Part shown: piece by piece, positions 42,801 through 54,009 of the stretch
How the letters are laid out: the number at the start of each line of letters is the position of its first letter
Numbering within the stretch: position 1 is the first letter of the stretch
Origin: Ophioceras dolichostomum
Lineage: Eukaryota; Ascomycota; Sordariomycetes; Magnaporthales; Ophioceraceae
Reading direction: 5' to 3'
Length of the DNA stretch: 64,000 bases
Assembly: GCA_003049485.1 (NCBI GenBank)
Contig: PYST01000087.1
Coordinates: 55,986-119,985 of the forward strand
Notes under the pieces: model-generated
The model's input: only the letters and a program-made list of their open reading frames with translations
Databases searched by the model: none
Told to the model about the DNA's origin: nothing
Translations under genes and position numbers: made by a program

Positions 42801-45800
42801 CGCTCGGAGCACGGAGGCTGGGCGCACGCCAGGAGACGCACGTCCGAGTAGCCGGACTTATGCAGCAACTCTTCGGTATCGTGCCAGTTGGCGACCCCAA
42901 GCAGGGGAGGGTCTGTCTCAGAAGTCTCGCCCTCCAGCGGCAGGGCCGCGTCGAAGCCCACGAGGACGAAAGCGCCGGGCCGCAGAGACTCGCGGACCCC
43001 TTGCTCGCAGATGTGGAACGCGCTGCCCAGGATGCAAAAGTCGAAGAGCGAGACAGCACTCGGGTCCGCCGGGTTGAGGTGGGCCTTGTCGAGCACGTCC
43101 TCCGAGAGCTCGATGCGGCTCAGGATGGCCTTGGACGACGTCGACTCGTTGCCGGCGAAGATGCGGGCGCTGGTCCGCGCGAACACCTGCGGCTCGATCT
43201 TGGTGACGGTCACCGACGAGAAGTGCGGGGTGGAGGCACCAGCCGTCGCCGCCGCGAGAATCTCGCCGCCGCTGCCGCCACCGCCATCGTTGCTGCTGCT
43301 GGGGCTGAGGAGCCGCAGGACGTACGCGGTCGAGTCCATCTGCTCTCCGACGTGCAGGACGGACATAGCCGGGTTGCGGTGGCCCATGAGCCGCACCCAC
43401 TCGTCCACGTTCGTGGTGGCGGTGGCCGTGACGTCCTCGGCCCACACGAGCTCGCTGCAGAGGTTCCGGTGGTTGGGCAGGAAGCCGCTATAGCCCGCCG
43501 TGTTGCCCACTGAGCGGAGCTCGAGGCCCCGGATGACGACTGCCGGACGCAGGATGCGCGGCCGGGGCATGAACATGACGACATCTGCCAGGGCCTGGCC
43601 TTGCCGCTGGTGCTGCTGCTGCTCGACCACCGTGGCGTAGCCCTGGAAGATCTCGCCCGCGCTGTGCTCGCAGTCGGCCGAGATGTAGATGCTCGCGGCC
43701 GAGCAGGGGACCATGGCCCCGTCGTCAGGGTTGCCCATAGCGACGATGGGGTGGAGCATCGCATCCAGAGTCGCCGGATGGATGACGTGGGGGAACTCGA
43801 ACTCGTAGGGCATGCAGGCCCTGGTGTTCGGGATCTTGACCTCCGCCACGCAGACATGCTCGGGGGTCTCCTTCTTGCCGCCGCCACGGCCGTAGGCGGC
43901 GTCGTCCTCTTTGGGCTTGCGCAGGGCCACCATGTTCCGGAAGAGCGGGCCGTAGCTCAAGCCGATGTCGTCGAACCCCTCGTAAAGCTGCCGCGGGTTC
44001 ATGGGCCGGTCGCAGGCCTCCTTGAGCTCGGTGTACTTCTGGATGAGCTCTTTGGCCTCTTTCTCGCGAACCAGCTGCTTCGAGTCGGCGGCAGCGTCGG
44101 CAGCGTCACCGCCCTTGTAGACGATGCGGAAGCGGCCACGGGCGTGCTTGGTGGCCGGGAGGCCCTCGTTGCGGGTGAAGAGGGAGAATTCCAGCCAACC
44201 GCCTGTGCGGCCGTCGTCGCCGTCCGCGGGCCGGACAGACATGGCGTGCTGCAGCGCCGTGGTGGAGTCCTCTGCTGAGCCCGAGTAAGGGATTATGATG
44301 GGAGCGAGGATCTCAAAGTGCGTGATCTCGTAGCCGGCCACCCCGCCGGCGCCCTGGCTGCCGTTGCCCATGTGGCGTGATGCTGAGCCGCCGGCGATGG
44401 CCTTCTCGGCCAGCTGCTTGGCCGCTTCGACAGCCATGGCGATCATGCCCGCCGCGGGATACATCACGGTCCGCTGCACCTGGTGTTCCGCAATCCAGGG
44501 AGTCTCCTTCATCCTGAAGTAGCCCCGCCAGCCGTGCTCGCCGGGGATGCCACCGTCTTGGGGAGCGCCGATGAGGTCCTCACGCCCGTGCGAACGGAAC
44601 CGGTTGGCCTTCGACATCTCCGACTCGCTCCAGAACTTTTTTGTGTGGTTCCACGGGTAAGCGGGCAGGTCGAAGATGTGCTGCGGAGGCCGTGGCGTGT
44701 CGTCGTCTTCGCTGGTGGCCTGCATGTAGTGCCAGCGCAGGTTGATCGGAACGCCCTGGACGAAAAGCTCGCCGAGGACCCTGAGCACGGAAGATACGCC
44801 GTCCACGTTCTTGCTCAACATGGACAGGCACGGGACTGTTGGGCAGTCCGCCCACAACTGCATGATCTCCTTCATGGTGCGGCACAGCACCGGCTGCGGG
44901 CCGACCTCAACGACGATGTCCGGTTTCGTTATTTGACACATCATCCGGGCCGCATTGAAGAAGTTGACAGGTGCCCGGAGATTGTCGCCCCAGAACTGCG
45001 CACCGAGGCTGAGAGGATTCTCGATGGCATCGCCTTTCAGGCTGGAGTACATGGCCGGGCTGCCGGGCGGTGGCTTCCGCGGGAACACGTCTCCGATGTG
45101 GTACATGTACATGCCGGTCACCTGTTGCATGTGGTGGCTGTGGTAGGCCACGTCCACTTTCACCATACGGTGGAACACGCCCCTCGCAGCAAGGGCTTCC
45201 TCGACCAGGCAGATTCCGTCGACGTCGCCGGAGAAGGTGACGAGCTGCGGCCCATTAACGCACGCGATCTGGACCGAGCCCGGCGGTGTCACCTCCTTCA
45301 GGAGCTCTTCGGCCTGCTGCTCGGATAAGGCCGCCGCGAGCATGGCACCGGGGCTCTTCTGGCCGTTCTCAGACTGATGCCAAATGTGCACGCTCTTACC
45401 GCGCCAGTAGGCGATCTTCCACGCGGCCTTCTTGTCGATTATACCCGCTGCGTAGGCCGCAGCGATCTCGCCGGACGAGTGGCCCAGCACCGCGGCAAAC
45501 TCGACGCCGCTGGCCCGCAGGAGATCGACCAGCGCGATCTGGAGCGCGGTCATGGCCGGCTGGGCGATGTAGGTGGCGTCGATCAGGGTGGAGCTCTGGT
45601 TCTTCTGCAGCTCATCGAACAGAGAGAACCTACTGCCCAGCTCCTCGCGCAGGTACGCATCCGCAGCCTGGAGGCTCGAGCGGTAGGCCGAGTACTGCAG
45701 CAGCTCACGGCCCATGGCGTGCCACTGAGCGCCCTGGCCGCAGAATATCAAGGCGACACGAACGGCTTGGGATGGCAAGGAGCGCACGGGATTCATCAAG

Positions 45801-48046
45801 GCACCGCCGATGACCTGTTGGATGAGATCGTCTGGGCTCCTAGCCAACACGTAGCTCTTCCACGGAAGCCTTGTTCGTCGTCCGGAAAGGGTGTACTCAT
45901 ATCGGACGAGCATATCCCTCATGCCCTCGAGCTCGAAGCCCTGGATACACGGCATGTGCTGCTCTCCGATTGTGTGGACGCGCTCTCGCTCGTGGGCGGA
46001 GAATAGAAAGAGGTGCGGCTCCGTCCGAGTGGTCCACGTCCGAGAGAGGCCCCTCTGCGGCTTCACCCCATCGGTCCACATGACGCTGCTGTGGTAGCCC
46101 GACAGGCCCCTCTCGCTGAGGCAGTGGCCGCCGTCGTCCACGATGGCATGGGCGTTCGTGCCGCCGAAACCGAAGCAATTGATGCTTGCCCGGCGGAGCC
46201 CGTCGTTCTTCCATCGAGTGAGCTTCTCCGGAAGCTAAAAGGCATTGTTGTTAGTATACTAGCATACATGCGATTAAAACCTTATGCTCTCTCAGAGCCA
46301 AGTAGATAGGTAGTTTGAGTAGCAGTACCGATCACGAATATGGAAACACAACTTACTTCGACCTTCATGACCATGCGGTGGAACATCGAAGGGTTCCACA
46401 CCTGGAAGTTGATATGCTGAGGGATGTAACCCTTCTCGACGACCATCACGGCCTTGATGAGCCCAGCCACGCCAGCAGCGCCTTCGAGGTGGCCGATGTT
46501 GGTCTTGATAGAGCCAATATAGAGAGGGTCGTCATACAGGCGGTGGGAGGTAATGCCGCTATATATGGCGTTCATTTCACGGACGTCTCCTGCCTGTGTC
46601 CCTGTTCCGTGACACTCGACGAAGCCTGTGCGTGTCGGATTAAGGCCGGCCCTGTCATAGGCCTGTTTGATGTTGGCAACCTGGCGCTCAATACTCGGCA
46701 AGGTGATTCCTAGTATTCTCGAGAGTTAGAATCACAACAGACGCAACAGACGAGGGTTAGAGGGGAGGGAGAGGGGGGACAGGACAAAGGAGCCCAAAAG
46801 GGGGACTGTACCAGGCGTGCGACCATCTTGATTGCTGGTCGTCACTCGGATGACGCTCCGGATGGTGTCGCCCGCCGCGATGGCGTCTTCCAATCTTCGG
46901 AGAATCACGATCCCGGCACCTTCGCCCCTGCCATAGCCGTTCGCGCGGGCGTCGAAGGCATACGACCGCCCATCGGGACTGAGAAAGCCGAGACTCGTCA
47001 TAGGCATGATGGTGTTCGGGGTCAGGATCAGGCCGACTCCGCCAGCGATGGATGTGTCGCACTCTCCGGAGATGAGACTCTGACACGCTTGGTGAATGGC
47101 GACCAAGCTGGCACTACAGCCAGTGTCGATGGTCTGGCTTGTACCCGACAGGTTGAAGCAGTGGGAGATGCGATTCGCAAGAATCGCGATGCCGTTTCCA
47201 GTAGCAGCATATTGAGGAGTGTTGTCCTGATCTCGGAGGCAAACTTGCTCGTAATCCTTGACGAAGGAGCCGATGAAAACGGAAGTATTAGTACCGTCCA
47301 GTGATTCCCTGGTGGTTCCAGCTGCAGAGAAGAGACATGAGGAAGTCAGCTCTTTGCTCTTTTCACTAAGAAGGTGTTCATGTTCCAACTTCTCTTTTCC
47401 AAGTTTCCTTTTCTTTCCAAGGGGCACTCACCACTCTCCATAGCCTCGTATGTCGTCTCTAGAAGGATCCGCTGCTGAGGATCCATCGCCACAGCCTCAT
47501 GGTGGGCGATTGAGAAGAACTATATGATACGATTTGTCAGCCAGGATCAAATTGCTTGCTTCACTGCCCCGAGCGAATGATCAAAAATATTTCTAAGGTG
47601 CGCGACTTACCGACGCGTCAAAACCGGCGACGTCATCTTCGAGGAAGTGAGCACCGCGGAAGTTGAACTGTTCATAGATCAAAGGGGTTAGCAGGGAAGC
47701 ATCAGGGGCACAGGGAGAGAGAAGAAGAAGAAGATGACGGAGAAGGGGAGAGAGTCAGTGAAAGAAGAAAGGGGACGGGGAGAAGGAGAGGGTAGTAGGT
47801 GAATCATACACTTCCTTGACGGCTGGGGTCCGGATGGTAGTACCCCTTGATATTCATGCGAGTAGCAGGTATCTCAGACCAAGCGTTCCGGCCCTTCGAG
47901 AGCATTGTCCAAAGGCCGTCGATGTTTTTCGCCTCGCCGGGGAATCTGCAGGACAGGCCGATGACGGCGATGTCGGTGCGTCGGAACGGACCTGGGTCTC
48001 GAGCCGGCGGAGGCCGAGCCTCCGGCTCCTTGCTCGAGGTGGCCAT
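39873..48046 (-). CDS. Iterative reducing polyketide synthase, KS-AT-DH-(degenerate MT)-KR-ACP, no enoylreductase
   Basis: Seven exons: 48046..47810, 47667..47611, 47519..47432, 47321..46812, 46709..46357, 46234..41213 and 41084..39873, giving 2492 aa; every junction restores KS or KR motifs in phase. KS: DIAVIGLSCRFPG, Cys about 196 in DTGCSAS, VECHGTGTQAGD, KTNIGHLEGAAG, GFGGTNAH. AT: FCGQGAQW and Ser about 668 in GHSSGE. DH: His about 999 in EHQVQRTVMYP (the motif Gly is Arg) and Asp about 1239 in HPATLDAMLHP. About 1370-1480 is a shrunken methyltransferase without a SAM motif. KR: VVVGGLGGLGRSIA about 1996, then catalytic Tyr about 2145 in ANYAAGN after the last intron. ACP Ser about 2420 in YGVDSL. 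There is no ER, thioesterase or reductase domain. It condenses malonyl units into a reduced, probably unsaturated chain; product unknown. Several linkers are His/Lys, Ser or Gly repeats. Confidence 0.9.
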
Positions 48047-51000
48047 GATTCCTGATCGGTCAAAGATCTCTTGAGGCAGCTATAGAGTTTTTGCGAGTGA
48101 CAGTGAATGTACTGATTCTGACGTATCGGCAGTTGGTCAGTGGCAGGAAGATCGAATAGGCAGAGAAAAACGAGGAGAGCGAAGAGAATAACGAAAGAGG
48201 CCAGGCTGTTCACCTGGTGAGCTGGAGGAGAGCGAGTGACTGCGATTGAGGAGTGGGGGGTCTGACAAGTCCTCCTCGAGGCTCCCCCGGTAAGAAGTGA
48301 CGGGGACTTTCGTCCCTAACCCCAAGGAGGTTCAGATGGGAGAATTACAAGGAGGCAACGTAGGAATCCCAAAAACGTTGAGAAGACTCCCTCATCGAGG
48401 TATTGACGAGAAAGCTTGCTAATCCAGAGGAAATGAAGAACGAGAACGGTCGGCTGATCGTGTATGGTGAATATCGGAGACCTCTTTGGTGCCGGAAAAA
48501 GCACCGCGTGAAGCAAAATCAAAACAAATCAAACATCAAAACAAAAAGTCCAGTCCCCCAGCAGAGCGCCTGCCCAGCTTGAATCTTGGACCAGGGCTCG
48601 GAGGAAAGCATGTTGGCGCAATTGCCCGCACAAAGCAGTGAATACAAATGATCTCGAGAAAGAGAAACCTCTTACCAAGACGTAAGCTGCGCCTGCGGGT
48701 CAGACGGAGCAGACAGGGCATGTACCCCTCCCTACCTTGGAAGCTCCGTGGCAGCACGCCGTCGTGCTCGGATTGATCGGAGGCCGCTCGCGTGCGCAAC
48801 GAGTTTGATACCAGGTAGATACGAAGGGTATATGCTATCCTTCGTGATGGAAATAGGGGGCTCTGCGCGGTGGGCAGACTTTATGATAGTATCAGGAACA
48901 GAAAGGCGAAAGGTTGCTCCCTCAATGGTTGAAAGTAACGGGCGTGAAGTGGTACGCGAGAGGCGAAAGTTGTTGTGGTGGGTGTTGTTGAGGTGGTAGT
49001 GGTCGGAGCTAGCTCAGAATGTCGAGGTCGAGCCGAATCTTTCCCGATATGATTTGTACTGAATTTGGGCATCCGGGCAGGAGTGGGCACTCTTCTCCTC
49101 TCGAGGAAGACTGATTTCGAGGACGGAATCCGCTTTCACGAGACACGAGCGGTTGCTCAGGTGGCCAAACGTTCAGATTAAATGTGCAAGAGGGCCGGCT
49201 GCTGCTGGCTGCCAGCACATGTACAATGGGCACCTGACCCTCTTCATAGGACCGGTATCGCCCCCCCTCTTCCCGTCGAGAAGGGTCGTAGCTTCCTGAA
49301 TAATGCTGGTGACGTTTCGACACCATTTTGGGCTTGACCGATAAGTCCGACTTCTCAAGGCCACACACAAGAGCGCCACCTGGTTGGGCAGTTCCCACTC
49401 TTATCTCCACGTATGGTAGGGACGACTGATGAAAAGTGCTCAAAGGACCCTGTTTCGTCAGTTGCCAACCATGAGTCACGGAAAGCATCTTTGTCTCTGG
49501 AGGGTCCGCGATCTTGCCCAAGATGTGTCTTTCCGGGGCGGCGGAAACCGCATGCAGGGCAGCGGCCAGGGAGTAGCTGTGGCTGATGCTCAGTAATCAC
49601 TTTGGCCGTCACAGTACGGATCTTATGACGGCGCTGAGCAAGGTTATCTTGCAATGGGAAAAGGAAAGAGCATTGAAAAGGGGCACAACAAATATCCTTT
49701 CTGGATGAAACGGACACTCCGGGAGCACCAAGAAGTTGCATGCGTTTGTGAATCAGGCCAGGTCACAAACACAGACATCCACAAGTGTTCACCAGGCTTC
49801 AGAGGGAGTTAGTTGAGTGAGTGTGACGGGATCAGTTGCCCATTGGTCGTGGACCTTTACTTGCCCAAGTTAGCTGCTGGAGCCAGCGACGAGGTCAGGT
49901 ACCAGCCAAAGAGTCTGAGGGTGTGACGGTCTAGAAAGAGTGGCAGTGGCCTAGAAGCACAGAGTCCCTGTGGATCGTCCTCGAATGGGGAGTTTGAGGA
50001 GGTTCCAAGCTCGCGAGTGAGGCCAGTCGGCCAATAGTACGGGTACTCGTCTCCATGTTTCCAAGCCTTTGGTATGTCCGTGCTCCGGAGGCGTCGGTGT
50101 ATGTCCAGCTTGCACGCCCTTGGCACCATCTTTCAGAGGGGCAAGACCAGTCTTCTCGTCGACGTCGGCCGAAGGCTCCCACTGCAGGAGAATCCCAAGT
50201 GGCAGCCCATTCTTTTTCGATCATCTAGCAACGACTCAAGAGCCTAGCCGTCAGTTGGCGAGACGAGGTCGACCGGTCCGGCTTGACGATCCGAGGACTT
50301 TTTAGCTTCTGGCATCGGTAATGGTGTCGACATGCCGGGGCGTACGACGGCGATTCCGGTGCGACCAGGAACGGAACTTAAATAGAGTTAGCCACCGGTT
50401 GTCCTCACCGTTGTAACGTCTGAAAACATGAGGAAGCCAGATTTGCAACCAAGGGCGCTCGCTCCGTTTTCCGAGATAAATCTGCTCTCCTCTCGCATTT
50501 TCCGGTGTAGTTTCACAAGGGTCGAGCTAGAAATCCATCCGTACCTTATTCAGCCCTTCCCCTCCTCTTCTCTAGAGGTGGTCAGACCGCATGTCCGACG
50601 AAGGCGCTTAAGCCAGCTGATGCAGTGGCTGCTTCTAGAGGAGTTTGCTAAGAGTACGAAGTTAGTCTTAACAACTTGAAGTTCAAGCTCCGGACTCGTC
50701 GTGTTTCTCTTGACTGGTCGCCAAGCAGCCCAAGAGGATTCCTGCTGGGGTCGCCACGCCACACCCCCAAGACGAAGAGAGGGGAAGGCAAACCTACTGC
50801 ATAATCCTAGATCTAGCCGGTGAGGTCGGTGTCTGCGAATCAGCCTCCTTAGGCGTCGGCTTCAAGCCCATCTCCAGAACTGCCGATTCCCTTCTAGTCG
50901 GCAACGAGCCCGACACTCTCACGAAATCTGGTCTGATTGGCCCCCGTCTCCTCAGTGAAGGTCGATACATCTGTTCGACATGGTGCAGGTCCAGACCGGT

Positions 51001-54000
51001 CCGTCGGCGGCATGGCGGGTGGGAGAAGTCGCTCAAGAGACCGCTGAAGGTTTCACTCATCGGCCGATCCGCATTGTCTGGTGCGCACGAGGCTGTCGAT
51101 CACTGATTAGAAGACGGGAGCATCGTGCACGGGCCACCGCCACAAAGTGACAAGCCACATTCAGCCTGACGGTGCGCCACCCCCTTTCCCCCCTGAATTC
51201 CTGCTAAGAACAGGCGCCTTCGCACAAATTGAAGTCAGTTAGGAATTCCACGGTTCATGCACGGTCGCCTTAACACTTACACGACTTTGCCGCCGACGAG
51301 ACTTCGGGGATGAACTGGTAACAGGCGTTTCCCACATCGAGCGAGTTTCTGAGCCTCGCTTGACAGTGTAAATCGGCTTCCTTGGGCGAATCCATCAAGA
51401 GGATCCAGAGGATGCTTCTTCTTTGCATTCTGAAAGAAGTCTCCGTCCTGGCTTCTCAGAGTTAGGGAGTAAGGATTGCGTTTTGGTGCTGCTCGAAATT
51501 AAACTGTGCTCCTCTTCTTGCATCTCAGGCATGCAGTCAAAAAAAAGAAGAAGAAAAATATGCCACGTTGCTTCGCACCGTACGCTTTGCACCACTAGTG
51601 AAGAGGCAAACCTCGTCCTCGCCCAACTCGAAGTCTTATCGCTCATCGCCTCGAACAACTTGAAACGAGCGACGGGGGAGACAGTGTCCCAAACAATCAT
51701 ACGACTCGGTCTCGACACCCGCTCTGAAATGACAGACCGAGCCCCGGCGACCGAATCACAAATTGAAGCGGGCGAAAAAACGAAACTTCTCTCCGCTTCA
51801 CCGTGGGTGTCTGTCATGGTGTCTTGCTTGCGCCAGCTGGCTGGGGCGGGTGCTGACTCACCGTGGAACTGACATCATGAGCGCACCGAATCTCTTCGAT
51901 CGGGGCACATAACGCCCCGACATTGGAGTTGCTCCCGCTCCCGTCATCAAGGTTTTTGTTATGCTTCCTCCTTGTCCCGATCTGAAATATTATTCGAGCT
52001 GAGGTACCGCGGGGACGGGACGACGGGATGGACGGACGAGAGTCAAGTCAAGGCGGATCGGGAAGCCGCATCCGCTCTCGGCTGTAGCGCGAAGCTGAGA
52101 TTTATCAAATCTCAACAAACCCATCCCGACGGGCCATCCGCTCGTCAAAACGAATGAGAGACTTGAATCGGTGGTTGCACCAAAGGACGAAGTTGGTGAG
52201 GACAAGATCTCCCCTCCCAAGCTCCAGACACAGACAAACAAGAACCGAGTCCTCCAACCTACATCGCCTCCCGTTAAGGTCGGACGTGTGCGACCCGGGC
52301 CGAGTCATGGTCGAGCCACTTAGGTAGACTTCAAGATGCACCGCCGTCGGCGTTGAGTGACAAAAGCAAGCTGAGTGGCACAAAAACCACACCTTTTAGA
52401 TTCTTAAGTACTTTGCCAGGTTCGGTGCAAGCAATCTCTCATTTGGCCTAGGCCGATGGCGATCGACTATGAGGGGATCCAGTTGAGCCGATCAATCTGG
52501 GGCAACTGCAACACCGAAGATTATAACACCCGAGGCGACGGCAAGATGCATGCCCACCACCTCAGTACCAGCATCCACTATCTGTATGATTGATAAGAAT
52601 GGGTGAGAGGTCAGGTCCGGGTCCGGCCGGAGGGCCCATGAGTGAGTGGTAGGTAAGGTATGAAATTTGTTGGTCTCATTAAATAAATTCACAACCCACC
52701 TCTCCTTTCCGCTCCCTTTTTGAACAGCATCAATGTTTATACGGAAGTGAGTGGTAGTTGTCATTTTTGCTGACTCTTTAGAATCCTTGGAACTCGATAA
52801 AAGTAGACAATATTCAGCTCTCTCTAAATACTAACAGCTCACCTGCGTGCCGCCGCACAGCACAGCAGAGATGCTGCACCACTTACTTGCTCGACGGCAC
52901 ACGCGATGCCAGGACGTGAGAGGCAGGAAGATGTAGAAGAGGGAAGAGCAACAGGTGAGAGGACGAAAGGATCGGCACAATTTGACTCAACCACCTCACT
53001 CGCGTGGAACGCCGTTTCTCAGACTTCCCGTCTATCTCGCAGACAGAAGACAGAATAGAGAGATTTGGCGGCCACAGGTGGCACGTCGTACCGCAGCCGT
53101 CATCAACCGCCCACAACACTTCTCAACTCTCTCGCCTTCCCTCGCACATTCTTGTCTTGTGCTACCATAGGTACCTCTACATACTATGTCAGAGAGTTTG
53201 CCCTCCTGTTCATCCCTTTCTTTCCCGCTCATCATGTTGAAGTCGGGTGGGTGACTTTCCCTAGCTTAGGTAGAGTTTGGTGAAGGACTGTCAGTACTGA
53301 AGTACTGGACTGCTTGTATTCATTCGGCTTGGCCGACTGACCTGACGCATTCAGGGCTCGAAGACAAACCGGAACAGCAAGACGCCGGGGAAAGAGCTAG
53401 GTAGCCCCCTCCCTGCAGGTACTCCGTGGTCGCATCATTGGAGGAGCGCGCTTGCCTTGGAGGAAAGTGCCGCTCAAGCTCTTATCTATCCCACCTTCCT
53501 CGCTTTTTGCAATACTTTCTCCACACGCTAACCAGGTAGTACTCCTAAACCCGTTCCTTCCTACGACATATTCCCCCTTTCGCGGCCAGACTAGACCGCT
53601 CGAACTCCCTTCCTCCCGAGACGGGGGGCACGGATGAGAACATCAGCTCCGGCCAGGGTCAGCTCCGAGGAACACCAAGATCTGCCAGTGATCTTCAGGG
53701 GAGGGATAAGGAGAGGCAAGCATCGGCTCTCCGGTTTGGGCAGCGACTACCCACCGGATCACGAGGGAGGATCACGAGGATCACGAGGCCAGCCGGGTTA
53801 TCCTCTCGTGCCCCAAGAAGCGTAGTCGCAAGCGACCGGCCCCACATATTGCCCTCGACGGCCCCAGTATCTCTATATAGATCCAACCCTCAGAGGCCTC
53901 GACGGCCTCCTCTCCTCCCCCAATTCGTTTCCCACCGGACAGCGTTCACAACCATTCGTTTTCCCCCACAGAAGCGGTGCTTCTTGCCACCCACCACAGC

Positions 54001-54009
54001 TCCTTAGCA
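48047..54009. other. Long intergenic region, no gene seen
   Basis: About 6 kb between the PKS start and the MFS gene. All frames are short and none shows motifs of P450, transcription factor, enoylreductase or other tailoring enzymes that would accompany a PKS. Confidence 0.5.

Noticed and set aside
41426..43513. 695-codon open frame on the plus strand
   Set aside because: It is the antisense of the large PKS exon, with Arg/Gly/Val/Asp-rich composition produced by high GC at third positions. The minus strand carries clear domain motifs over the same bases.
51423..51872. 149-codon plus-strand frame between PKS and MFS genes
   Set aside because: No motif, no neighbouring exon that extends it and no family resemblance; could be chance.
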